Below are positions 25,343-34,341 of a stretch of 64,000 bases of DNA, piece after piece. The number at the start of each line of letters is the position of its first letter. The first letter of the stretch is position 1. This DNA is from Promethearchaeota archaeon (GTDB taxonomy: Archaea > Asgardarchaeota > Lokiarchaeia > Sigyniarchaeales > SOKP01), in assembly GCA_019058365.1 (NCBI GenBank), contig JAHPZE010000016.1, positions 1 through 64,000 on the forward strand, written 5' to 3'. The position numbers and the translations under genes are program-made. Under the pieces are notes generated by a model. That model was not told the origin of the DNA. It did not search any database and saw nothing but the letters and a program-made list of their open reading frames with translations.

Positions 25343-28126
25343 TTAAGAGTTCTCAACTGAGATATCCCTGTATTGCATATCGAGGAGGTGCTTGTAAACT
25401 CCATCCTTTTTTGTAATCAGCTGTTCATGAGTACCCTGCTCCACGATACCTTTTTTATCTTGATCAAGCACCACGATCCAATCCGCATTTTTGATCGTCG
25501 ATAAGCGATGAGCGATAATGATTGTGGTTCGTCCTTCTCTCGCACGATCAAGCGCATCTTGAATTAATGATTCTGTGTAGGGATCTACCGAGGAAGTTGC
25601 TTCGTCAAGTATTAGGATTTTAGGATTTTGGATTAAAGCTCGAGCGAAGGCAATAAGTTGACGCTGTCCGATGGAGATGTTGGAAGCATTTTCTTTTAGT
25701 TTTGTTTCGTATTTTTTAGGGAGCGTTTCAATAAAATTATGGAGACCTAAAAATTTTGAGACATCAATCATCTTCGCTTCCATTTGTTCCTTCATCTCAG
25801 AGCTTAACTGTTCATTATCATATCCATATAACAAGTTCTCCCGGATAGTACCTGTGAATAGGAAGGAATCTTGGGGTACTAGACCAATCAAATTTCTAAG
25901 ATTTTTTTTATCCAATTCCTTTACATCCATATCATCGATCAAAACCTTACCATCAGTAACATCATAGAATCGACAGGTTAATTTGATGAACGTGGTTTTA
26001 CCAGCACCAGTTTTCCCAACGATTGCAATAGTTCGCCCCTCATTTATTTTCAAATTTACATGCTTTAGGACATATCCTATTGTTGCCTCATGTTCTATAC
26101 GGATCCGTTCCTCCTCAATGGCTTTCTTTACGATTTCGGGGAAATCTTTAGTAATCTCTTCGGGTAATGTAAAAGTTGCTAGCATTTGGAGGAGTTGCCT
26201 GGGATTCATACGGTTTCCCATACCGCCGTCACGCATCATTCCGCCAGCTTCACTTCCCATTCCGCTACCACTGCCACCACTTGGCATTCTCGTGCTACCT
26301 TTAAGCATCATTTCTAATTCCCGTACAGTTCGATTAATAGTTTCGGGATTATTTAGCATTCCTTGGAAGAAAGGCGGTGTGGGTTGTGTATCAGGTTCTT
26401 GGCCAATTTTGGATTTTTTAACTGGAACATTTCCGGAGTCTTGATCTTTTATGTATGGTTTTTCTCCCGCTATAATTGTCATCATTGGCTTTGTTGACGC
26501 TGCGGGAAAGGTTGTTCTCAAATCTGGATGATCTTTTGATTGTTGAGTCCCGGGGATCGTAAATCCGTATTTAGCAAAAATTGTATCAATTTTAGCAGGT
26601 ACCTCCTCGGTGGGTGTCCCCATTAAACCAATCAGCATTTCTTGTCTAATCTCTTGGGGAACTAGCATTAAATTTTGCTGGAGAAATGTCTTATACGGTT
26701 CTGGGAGTGTCGAAAAGAAATGTTGTACCCGTTCCATTATTTGCATAGGATTGAAGCCACCAGGAATTTCATGTGGTATTTTCGAAGGTTTTTTAGAATC
26801 CTTTTCACCAGAATCACTGAATTTGAGGGAGGATTTTAGAGCATTTGGTCCCTCGGAAGTGGATGTTTCTAATTCTTGGGGCACATCGAATTTATATCCG
26901 AAGCTCACATCTTCGAATTCAATCGACCCTTTTGGATCCTGAATTTCCATGGGATGTTCTAGATCGGGGAGATCGACTTCTTCATCCAAGACAGCATAGA
27001 TCCGATCTGCTGCCGCCATCGCACTTTCGATGATTTGTTGGATTTGGGTAAGTGCCATAAATGGTTGGAAAAAGTTTGACATATACTGGATGAATGCAGC
27101 CAAAATACCCACAGTGATGGTAATTCCAAAAGGAGCGAAATTAATTATATTTACATACCCTCCGATTACCAAGATACTTGCAGTCAAAACTGAAGACATA
27201 AAAGTTATTAGTGGGAAGAAGGTTGCAAAAATCCTTCGCGCTCGAAATGAAGCTTCGGCATTTTCCAAGTTAGCATGGTCGAATTCGTCCGTTGCTTTTT
27301 TCTCTTTCCCAAATGCTTGGATAGTTTTTGCTCCTGCAATGTTCTCTTGAATTGAAGAAGTGACCTTACTAATTTTTTTCCGAGTTTCCTTGAAAGCACC
27401 GATAACACGATTTCGGAACCATTTAGACATGAAATAGAAGACTGGGAAGACAATCAATGCAAATAGCGAAAGAAAAGGGCTCAATAAGAACATAAACGAA
27501 AAACTTAGTACGAGTGAAATTATACTCGTGATAATCTGGACAAGTTGTCCACCAACTAGTAAGTTCATTTGATCAATGTCATTGGTTGTTCGAGAGATCA
27601 CATCGCCTGAAGGGTGTTTATCGAAGTAGGACATAGACATTTTCTGGAGTTGCTCGAATACATCATTCCGCATCGAAAAAACCACGCCTTGACCTACTTT
27701 ACCCAAACCATAGGAGCCAATATAATTACCTACAGCCATAAATATCATCAAGGAAAGATAAAGAATAGTAATGTATAAAATTGTTTGCGTATTTTTTTCA
27801 ACAATTCCCGAGTCAATCAGAATCCTTGTCAATAATGGTGTAATAGAATTTATTACCGTTCCGGCAGCAATTAATATAACAAAGAAAAAGAACTTTATTT
27901 TATGTTTAAAGAGGTATGAGAATATCCACCGCCATAAGTCACCTCGTGGATGTTCAAGCTTAGCTTTATCGTCCATAAACATCATAGGACCACGGCGCTG
28001 ACCTACGGTAGGACCTATTGGTCGCTCCTGTCTTTCTTTATCTATTTCCTCCAGTCGTTTTGCTTCCTCTGTATCAATATCATCTAAAGATTCTTTTAGT
28101 TTTTCTTCCACTTCTTTATTTCTCAT
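25343..28126 (-). CDS. ABC exporter, catalytic-type half, with approximately 270-residue NBD insertion
   Basis: The 927-residue protein is a paralogue of the 739-residue subunit. It has a charged leader with LEHPRGDLWRW, six membrane helices (about 72-365), Walker A GKTGAGKTT (704-712), the degenerate signature NISIGQ, catalytic Glu in ILILDEATSS and an H-loop His. Between DVSFGY (about 411) and GYVLKHVNLK (about 684) lie about 273 additional residues. They include helices such as LPEPYKTFLQQ, a Pro/Thr-rich part, a Gly/Met-rich stretch (SGGSGSGMGSEAGGMM) and a final LPEEITKDFPEIVKKAIEE. A usual exporter has fewer than 15 residues there. The start overlaps the stop of the partner gene upstream (ATGA). 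The gene is visibly richer in G and C than most of the window. Confidence 0.9.
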   Translation of the reverse strand: MRNKEVEEKLKESLDDIDTEEAKRLEEIDKERQERPIGPTVGQRRGPMMFMDDKAKLEHPRGDLWRWIFSYLFKHKIKFFFFVILIAAGTVINSITPLLTRILIDSGIVEKNTQTILYITILYLSLMIFMAVGNYIGSYGLGKVGQGVVFSMRNDVFEQLQKMSMSYFDKHPSGDVISRTTNDIDQMNLLVGGQLVQIITSIISLVLSFSFMFLLSPFLSLFALIVFPVFYFMSKWFRNRVIGAFKETRKKISKVTSSIQENIAGAKTIQAFGKEKKATDEFDHANLENAEASFRARRIFATFFPLITFMSSVLTASILVIGGYVNIINFAPFGITITVGILAAFIQYMSNFFQPFMALTQIQQIIESAMAAADRIYAVLDEEVDLPDLEHPMEIQDPKGSIEFEDVSFGYKFDVPQELETSTSEGPNALKSSLKFSDSGEKDSKKPSKIPHEIPGGFNPMQIMERVQHFFSTLPEPYKTFLQQNLMLVPQEIRQEMLIGLMGTPTEEVPAKIDTIFAKYGFTIPGTQQSKDHPDLRTTFPAASTKPMMTIIAGEKPYIKDQDSGNVPVKKSKIGQEPDTQPTPPFFQGMLNNPETINRTVRELEMMLKGSTRMPSGGSGSGMGSEAGGMMRDGGMGNRMNPRQLLQMLATFTLPEEITKDFPEIVKKAIEEERIRIEHEATIGYVLKHVNLKINEGRTIAIVGKTGAGKTTFIKLTCRFYDVTDGKVLIDDMDVKELDKKNLRNLIGLVPQDSFLFTGTIRENLLYGYDNEQLSSEMKEQMEAKMIDVSKFLGLHNFIETLPKKYETKLKENASNISIGQRQLIAFARALIQNPKILILDEATSSVDPYTESLIQDALDRAREGRTTIIIAHRLSTIKNADWIVVLDQDKKGIVEQGTHEQLITKKDGVYKHLLDMQYRDISVENS

Positions 28127-29910
28127 TCTCGAACCACCTTTTCTGTTGTAATTACAGGTTCTATTATAAGTTCTTTTTGTTTTCGATATAATGTCTCATA
28201 AATTTGGCGATAGAGAACATTAGATTGGATCAGGCTATCATGGGTTCCGTATCCTACGATCCGCCCTTTATCCAATATAAGAATCTCATCAGCATTTCGG
28301 ATAGTAGAGATACGCTGTGTGATAATGAATGTTGTTGTATTTTTCATAATACGCGCAAGAGCTTGTTGGATCTTGTATTCGGTCTCGACATCAACAGAAC
28401 TTGTAGAATCATCAAAAATTAGGATTTTAGGCTTGATGATTATCGCACGAGCAATGCTTAAGCGTTGTTTCTGACCACCTGAGAGCCTCGTACCGCGCTC
28501 TCCCACCATTGATTGGTAGCCTTCTGATAATTCCGTAATGAATTCGTGAATATTTGCACTCTTTGTAGCTTCTATAATTTCTTCCATTGTTGCCTCTTCC
28601 TTCCCATATGTAATATTTTCCTTTATAGTTTTATTGAAAAGAAATGTATCTTGGGATACAATTGCAATGTTACGACGTAAATCTGCTATATTATAATCAC
28701 GGACATCCACACCATCAACTTTAATGGAACCCTCACTCACATCATAGAATCGTGGAATAAGATTAATGATCGTGGACTTCCCTGAGCCAGTAGTACCAAT
28801 GATGGCAACCTTCTTTCCTGAGGAAATTTTAAATGTTAAATTTTTAAGAACTCGGTTGCTTGGAGTATATCCAAAGGATACATTCTCAAATTCCACATCT
28901 CCTTGAAGGTTCTTTGCTCTAATAGGATTTGGCTTCTCCAAAATTTCTGGGGAAGATTCAATAACTTCTCGTACTCGGCGTAGAGCAGCATCAGCTTGGA
29001 CATACATAATCATAATCTGCCCGAGAATGACGAGTGGGAATATGATCAGACCAATATAGGATTGGAAAGTAATAAGTGTTGATAGAGATATAATCCCTTG
29101 TATCACCAAGTTGCCTCCGATGAAGAGGGTTAATATAGTCATCAATCCAATTAATATTAAATTAACCGGCATATAAAGCGAGTTAATTTTCACTGAGTGC
29201 ACGCTCGCATTATAAAATCTTTGATTATTAATATTAAACTTGCTAAATTCTTTATTTTGCATGCTAAACATCCGGACTACCTGTGCGCCCACAATATTCT
29301 CCCGAATGGTATTAGTTAGCTCTCCAAAGGCTTCCCGGCTTTCATAATAAATTGGGCGTAGTTTTTTCGTTAAAATTAGAGAAACTGTTAGTGAGGAGGG
29401 AATCAAGATCGCGAAAATCCACATCATCTCGGTTCCGAGGATAGATACAGCAAACAAAACCCCAAATAGTTGGATGATCGCTTGGACCCCAACTGCTAAA
29501 CCGAACCCAAATATTTGATCCGTTTGCTCAACATCTGAAGTAGCTCGAGCTACTAAATTTCCTGCTTCCATTTGATCAAAATAGGCGAATGATTGGCGAT
29601 TTATCGCATTATGTATATCTTTCCTCACAAAATATAGCGCATTCGTTGAAACCCGCGCTCCTAGAATGCGTGAATAACGAAAGATGAGAAAAACTACCAA
29701 TCCTAAGAGGATAATCATAAAAAAGTAAAAAAATAACTCTGGTATACTCATCGGGTTCGGTGAATCAGGATCTAGGCGCCCTACAAGTTGCCCTATGAAG
29801 ATTGGAATAATAAGTTGAAATATTGTTGATAATATTTGCAGAACCAAAGCTTTGGCAAATATACCCTTACTCTTCAGCCAATACTTTATAATCATATGTA
29901 GAGAATTCAA
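28123..29910 (-). CDS. ABC exporter, degenerate-site half of a second heterodimer
   Basis: The 595-residue half-transporter is a close paralogue of the 587-residue protein. It has the same asymmetry: canonical LSGGQ (RLSGGQKQRLS) and Walker A GTTGSGKST, but Asp after Walker B (ILIFDDSTSS) and Gln in the H-loop (IITQRISTI). It supplies the signature motif to the consensus ATP site formed with the 927-residue partner. It is the first gene of a two-gene unit and its stop overlaps the partner's start by four bases. About 190 AT-rich bases separate it from the ABC-2 permease gene downstream of the next unit. Confidence 0.92.
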   Translation of the reverse strand: MNSLHMIIKYWLKSKGIFAKALVLQILSTIFQLIIPIFIGQLVGRLDPDSPNPMSIPELFFYFFMIILLGLVVFLIFRYSRILGARVSTNALYFVRKDIHNAINRQSFAYFDQMEAGNLVARATSDVEQTDQIFGFGLAVGVQAIIQLFGVLFAVSILGTEMMWIFAILIPSSLTVSLILTKKLRPIYYESREAFGELTNTIRENIVGAQVVRMFSMQNKEFSKFNINNQRFYNASVHSVKINSLYMPVNLILIGLMTILTLFIGGNLVIQGIISLSTLITFQSYIGLIIFPLVILGQIMIMYVQADAALRRVREVIESSPEILEKPNPIRAKNLQGDVEFENVSFGYTPSNRVLKNLTFKISSGKKVAIIGTTGSGKSTIINLIPRFYDVSEGSIKVDGVDVRDYNIADLRRNIAIVSQDTFLFNKTIKENITYGKEEATMEEIIEATKSANIHEFITELSEGYQSMVGERGTRLSGGQKQRLSIARAIIIKPKILIFDDSTSSVDVETEYKIQQALARIMKNTTTFIITQRISTIRNADEILILDKGRIVGYGTHDSLIQSNVLYRQIYETLYRKQKELIIEPVITTEKVVRE

Positions 29911-30099
29911 TATATACCCTACTTTTATAAGTTATTTTTTTCTTTTGATTTTTAATTTTAATAAAATCCATTTAAATACTTCATAATCTACTTTTTTCAT
30001 TAAATTGTTAATTCCCTCTTCTTTATTCATTTTTTCATATTCCTTTCCTTTTTTAATTGAAATTTTAATTTTATTATTATCTATTTAAAAAGAATTTAA

Positions 30100-30891
30100 T
30101 TATTGGCTTATTTCCATTTTATTAAATGACTGAGCTCCGATTAATATCAAAGCAGTTCCAAAACCAACTGTAACTAATAGATCAAGCCAAAATGGAAAGT
30201 AAGATACACCTAATAATACAAACCGGAACAAATCTACACTATATGAGAATGGGTTAAACATCAAAACCTGTGTAGGAAGTGGTATCAAAGCTCCTGAAAG
30301 CCACATCATTGGCATAACTATGAATGTCTGAATTAATCCAAAAGATTGCATATCGCGTAGACGCGTACTAATTGTTAAACCTATCCCTACTATTCCAAGA
30401 CTTGCTAAAAATGCTACTGGAATTATTAACATTACACGCCAAATTAAATTAAGGTCATAACCAAAATAGCCTATTGCAATACTTAATCCTATGATTATAA
30501 GGACTTGTAACATTGTTTGTAATGCAACACCTACTGTCCTTCCAAGCATAAGCGTTCTACGACTCACAGGAGCCACTAATAACTCTTTCATAAACCCAAA
30601 CATTTTATCTCTGAAAATTGACATTCCACCGAATATACCCGTAAATAAAATAACCATAGCCGCGATTCCTGAACCAACTAGTGCTCTAGGGTCAACGCTT
30701 ACGCCCTGAACAATGGGATTGGACGATAACAATGAAAACCCCATACCAAATACGAAAAGAAATAATAAACCTTGAGCTAATGATGAAATTACTCTTGATT
30801 TATTTCTCCAGAAACCCATTAACTCTCTTTTTGCTAATATCCATACTACGTTATAATTTATTTTTGTGTTTACAATACCTAAATCAGACAT
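30100..30891 (-). CDS. ABC-2 type transporter permease (DrrB-like)
   Basis: The 263-residue protein has six predicted membrane helices and the ABC-2 family layout. The N-terminal cytoplasmic helix (VVWILAKRELMGFWRNKSRVISS) precedes the first membrane segment. The central signature is GFMKELLVAPVSRRTLMLGRTVG. The C-terminal part ends with a loop of MWLSGALIPLPTQVLMFNPFSYSVD type. Such permeases pair with a DrrA-like ATPase to export drugs, lipids or polysaccharide. The ATPase gene is directly upstream with a 6-base gap and the PadR regulator precedes both. The cargo is unknown, but PadR control suggests inducible export of a toxic compound. Confidence 0.9.
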   Translation of the reverse strand: MSDLGIVNTKINYNVVWILAKRELMGFWRNKSRVISSLAQGLLFLFVFGMGFSLLSSNPIVQGVSVDPRALVGSGIAAMVILFTGIFGGMSIFRDKMFGFMKELLVAPVSRRTLMLGRTVGVALQTMLQVLIIIGLSIAIGYFGYDLNLIWRVMLIIPVAFLASLGIVGIGLTISTRLRDMQSFGLIQTFIVMPMMWLSGALIPLPTQVLMFNPFSYSVDLFRFVLLGVSYFPFWLDLLVTVGFGTALILIGAQSFNKMEISQ

Positions 30892-30897
30892 TTATTA

Positions 30898-32223
30898 TCA
30901 CTTCCTTAATTGCCTCAATTGAATCATTTTTTTTACTTCTTTTGAAAAATTTGAAGATTCTTCTCGTATTGCAGTCCCTACATAATGGAGGAACACATCT
31001 TCCAAGGTTGGTTGATGCATATGCACTGTTTTTATATTTAATTTGTTATCATTGATATTTTGAATAATTAATGGTAATTGTTTTCCACCATTCTCGCAAG
31101 AAATCGATATGGAATGATCTAATTCCTCTTCCTCTTCTCCATATTCTCCCTTCTTTATTTTTATAAGATCTTGTTTTATATTTTCTGGAACTTGTTCCAA
31201 TAGATTCTCATCAAACATATTTGCGATTTTTTTCTTTATTGCCAATGGAGCATTTTGAAACATTCCAGTTGTCATTGGCATTCTTTTCCAAGCCTCTATC
31301 AATTTCTTAGGATCTGACATAGTTTCTCGTATCCTTGCTTGTATCCTTGCAGGATCGACATTGGGCATACCTTTAGGTAATTGTATATTAGGTATGATAT
31401 CTTGTTGGTCTTCAGATGAGCCTATACTAACATTTTTTACTCCCGGAATCTCCTTAATTTGCCTTATCACCATAGGAATCTTAAAGGGTTCATCAAGTTT
31501 TTCAAATTTAATATCTATGACATCTCCAGATAATCGGTTTTTAAGGTTTTCAGAGGTGTCCATCGCAATAATCTTTCCATGGTCCATGATACATATTCTA
31601 TCCGCTAATTCATCCGCTTCTTCCATGTAATGAGTAGTGATTAAGATTGTCATTTTTGAGTCGCTCTGATTTAATTCTTTGATTTTTTCCCATATTTTTC
31701 TGCGAGTTTGAGGATCTAATCCTAAAGTGGGTTCATCCAAAAAAAGAACTCTTGGTTCATGAATCAATCCACGTGCGATTTCTAAGCGTCTTTTCATCCC
31801 CCCAGAATAATTTTTCACAAAGATGTCTGCTTTATCCTCAAGATCTACTAATTTTAATACATCACGTATTTTATCTTGTCTCGCCTTTTTAGACATGCCA
31901 TAGAGAACGCCATGCAATTCTAAATTCTCCCAACCTGTCATGTCCCCATCTGAGGATGGTTCTTGAAAAACTATACCAATACTTTTTCTAACTTTATCAG
32001 GATCTTTACTTACGTCATAATCATTTACAAATACTTTACCATTTGTATAAGACAATAATGTTGCAAGTATGCTTATAGTTGTAGTTTTCCCAGCTCCATT
32101 AGGACCTAATAACGCAAAAATCTCACCCTTCTTTATGTCGAAACTAATGTCGTCTACAGCTAGAACATTTCCTTGGTCATAGATTTTAGTAAGATCTTTT
32201 ACTTCAATTATACTTTGATTCAT
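30898..32223 (-). CDS. ABC transporter ATPase (DrrA-like) with an inserted C-terminal segment
   Basis: The 441-residue protein has Walker A GPNGAGKTT (40-48), Q-loop VFQEPS (85-90), signature NYSGGMKRRLEIARG (138-152), Walker B VLFLDEPTLGLDP (159-171) and H-loop TTHYMEEAD. All catalytic residues are intact. The C-terminal regulatory domain typical of DrrA is split by about 98 residues (271-369). The insert includes MSDPKKLIEAWKRMPM and DENLLEQVPENIKQDLIKI, and an acidic run GEEEEELD. The usual ending TLEDVFLHYVG follows. Family members normally have 300-330 residues. The start overlaps the stop of the PadR gene (ATGA), so expression is coupled to the regulator. Confidence 0.9.
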   Translation of the reverse strand: MNQSIIEVKDLTKIYDQGNVLAVDDISFDIKKGEIFALLGPNGAGKTTTISILATLLSYTNGKVFVNDYDVSKDPDKVRKSIGIVFQEPSSDGDMTGWENLELHGVLYGMSKKARQDKIRDVLKLVDLEDKADIFVKNYSGGMKRRLEIARGLIHEPRVLFLDEPTLGLDPQTRRKIWEKIKELNQSDSKMTILITTHYMEEADELADRICIMDHGKIIAMDTSENLKNRLSGDVIDIKFEKLDEPFKIPMVIRQIKEIPGVKNVSIGSSEDQQDIIPNIQLPKGMPNVDPARIQARIRETMSDPKKLIEAWKRMPMTTGMFQNAPLAIKKKIANMFDENLLEQVPENIKQDLIKIKKGEYGEEEEELDHSISISCENGGKQLPLIIQNINDNKLNIKTVHMHQPTLEDVFLHYVGTAIREESSNFSKEVKKMIQLRQLRK

Positions 32224-32786
32224 TTCTTACTACCTTTCAAATTTTCATTTAATTTTTCTATTTTTTCCTCAATCCTTTGAGATTGTTCTTCTAATTTTTT
32301 AATATCTCGTGATATTCTCAATTTTTGGATTTCTAGAAAGTCTAATTGTTCTTGATCCGATTTCTCATCTAATCTAGTTAACATAAGTCTTATTGGACCA
32401 ATTTTTTGAAAAGTTTTAGGTAAAACTCCTTTTTCATCTCCTAACATTACTGTTTTTAATGTCTCGAATGATTCCTCAATAATATTTTGTTTCTCTAACA
32501 TCAATTTTAATGTTTCCTTACCTTTTGATGTTATTTCATAGATCTTTCTATTTCTCCCATCAACTTGTTGCTCATTGTATGTAATTAATTTTTTCTCTGC
32601 CATATCTTTTAATACTGTATACATAGTCGATGATGGTGGATTCCAAATCCCTAAACTACGTTTTTCTATCTCTTTACTAATTTTATAACCGTAAGAAGGT
32701 TTTTTTTCAAGAACAATTAATATAAGGGAACTAATAAATCCAGTTTTCATAGAGTTTTCAAATTTCTCAGCTATTTTTTCTGCCAT
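32220..32786 (-). CDS. PadR-family transcriptional regulator
   Basis: The 188-residue protein begins with the PadR winged helix. SLILIVLEKKPSYGYKISKEIEKR is helix 1-2, SSTMYTVLKDMAEKKLI contains the recognition helix, and the wing contains GRNRKIYEITSKGKETL. The C-terminal half is a coiled coil (about residues 130-185), which in this family makes the dimer. PadR proteins usually repress an adjacent exporter and release DNA on binding a drug-like ligand. It is the first gene of the PadR-ATPase-permease unit. A palindrome overlaps the putative TATA box upstream, which fits autoregulation. Confidence 0.9.
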   Translation of the reverse strand: MAEKIAEKFENSMKTGFISSLILIVLEKKPSYGYKISKEIEKRSLGIWNPPSSTMYTVLKDMAEKKLITYNEQQVDGRNRKIYEITSKGKETLKLMLEKQNIIEESFETLKTVMLGDEKGVLPKTFQKIGPIRLMLTRLDEKSDQEQLDFLEIQKLRISRDIKKLEEQSQRIEEKIEKLNENLKGSKK

Positions 32787-32817
32787 CTTTTTTCCCTTAC
32801 TTTTTAAAATATCTCAT

Positions 32818-32837
32818 GTTCTGATATATATCAAAAC
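32818..32837 (-). promoter_or_regulatory. Palindromic putative PadR operator over a TATA-like element
   Basis: GTTCTGATATATATCAAAAC is an inverted repeat with a single mismatched pair: arms GTTcTGATA and TATCAaAAC. It lies 32-51 bases upstream of the PadR ATG. Its core ATATATAT could act as the TATA box, with its centre placing initiation about 15 bases before the start codon. A repressor bound here would block TBP. Operator identity is inferred from position and symmetry only. Confidence 0.5.
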
Positions 32838-32936
32838 TTTAAAGGATTATTATTATAAAATATCAATTTTAAAAGAAGGTTTTATAATCTTTTTCTATTA
32901 ATTATTATTAATTTCAATTCTTTTTAATAATTTAAG

Positions 32937-34274
32937 ATGTCAGAAGTTTATATTATAGATATAAAGGAATCGATTGAGGTAGCAATTAACGAATTCTTTT
33001 CTTATTTAGAAAAAGCTGGAGCACCAATTCTTAAAAGTTCAAAAAGAGTCTATATAAAAGTTAATGGTATAGATTTCAAAAAACACACTTATACTTCTCC
33101 AGAAGTTTTGGAAGCACTTATTGTTTATTTAAAGAAGAAAGGAGCTGAAGTATATGTAATGGAAAATTCCACACAAGCTAACTTGACAAGAATTGTGTTT
33201 ACAATTACAGGTTATAAAGAAGTTTGTGAGAAAACTGGAGCAAAAATTATATTTTTAGATGAGGAAGATACATCTCCCTATGAATTTAAGTATAAACCCT
33301 CAGTAGAAGAAGATCCAAGAGGATATAATTTAAAAACTTATAGATTACCCAAAACAATTGTTAATATTATTGAGAATAGAGATTCAATTACATATATAAA
33401 TTTACCAAAATTGAAAACTCATAGTATGGCTGTTGTAACTTTGGGAATTAAAAATCAATGGGGTTTCCCCCAACATGCGGATCGTGGAAAAGATCATAAT
33501 TATAATTTACATTCAAAATTAGTAGAAGTTTATGAATTGATTAAACCAGATATTACCATTATAGATGGAATTGAAGGGACGATCCATGGACACTATCCAC
33601 CTACAGCTTGGGCAGATAAATTAGTAATTCCATTTAATATTTTAATTGGTGGGAGAGATACTTTAGCAGTTGACGTCGTAGGAGCAAGGATATTCGGTTT
33701 AACAATAAATGAGGTTCCACATTTGAGAATCGCTTATGAACGAGGATTAGGTGAAGGTGATTTAAACAAAATAAAAGTAATAGGTAAAAATATAGAATCA
33801 TATAATAAAAAATATGAATGGGATCTCTTACAAAAATTTCCAGAAAATGTTAAAATCATAAAAGGAAAAGATTTAGTATGTAGAGAAGGCTGTCAAAACA
33901 ATCCGCTATCATTATTACAATGCTTAGCTTTTGATTATCCAGAAAAATTTAAAGGTGGTTGGTTTATTATTATGGGAAAAGGCCATGATGAGGATTTAAT
34001 TAACCAGTTAAAAGCAGAAGGCTATACCAAAGGATTAGTAGCAGGATATTGTGCTGTTGACGAAGTTGGCCAAAAATTAAGAAAAGAATTTGGTAGAAGG
34101 AACATCTTTTTTTCAGGTGCTTGTAATAATCTTGCAGACACAGCCACTGCTGAACTAAAGTTATCTGGTATGAGTGCTCTCGATTTAGTTCCTTTATCAC
34201 CTGAAGAAGTAATGAAGTTTATTCAAGAAGCTCAAAAACATGGTACCACAGCATTAATAACCACAGCATTTTGA
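32937..34274 (+). CDS. DUF362 domain protein
   Basis: The 445-residue protein shows the DUF362 core in its first 280 residues. It has VYIKVNGID and SPEVLEALIVYLKKKGA, then NLPKLKTHSMAVVTLGIKNQWG, then DITIIDGIEGTIHGHYP and GGRDTLAVDVVGARIFGL. Many family members carry a ferredoxin domain; this one does not. Instead it has about 150 extra residues with Cys in LVCREGCQNNPLSLLQC, plus GYCAVDEVG and FFSGACNN. DUF362 proteins are often found near iron-sulfur or cofactor enzymes and their reaction is not established. The gene is divergent from the PadR unit, with 150 bases between. Confidence 0.85.
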   Translation: MSEVYIIDIKESIEVAINEFFSYLEKAGAPILKSSKRVYIKVNGIDFKKHTYTSPEVLEALIVYLKKKGAEVYVMENSTQANLTRIVFTITGYKEVCEKTGAKIIFLDEEDTSPYEFKYKPSVEEDPRGYNLKTYRLPKTIVNIIENRDSITYINLPKLKTHSMAVVTLGIKNQWGFPQHADRGKDHNYNLHSKLVEVYELIKPDITIIDGIEGTIHGHYPPTAWADKLVIPFNILIGGRDTLAVDVVGARIFGLTINEVPHLRIAYERGLGEGDLNKIKVIGKNIESYNKKYEWDLLQKFPENVKIIKGKDLVCREGCQNNPLSLLQCLAFDYPEKFKGGWFIIMGKGHDEDLINQLKAEGYTKGLVAGYCAVDEVGQKLRKEFGRRNIFFSGACNNLADTATAELKLSGMSALDLVPLSPEEVMKFIQEAQKHGTTALITTAF

Positions 34275-34341
34275 TTTTTTTTTCTTAGTTATTTTTTAAA
34301 ATAAAGAAATTTTATTAAAGATATTTAACAAATACATTATT

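Noticed and set aside
26000-27000. Plus-strand frames opposite the 927-residue ABC exporter
   Set aside because: Several long antisense frames exist because the region is richer in GC, but they lack coherent domains and the minus-strand protein is unambiguous.
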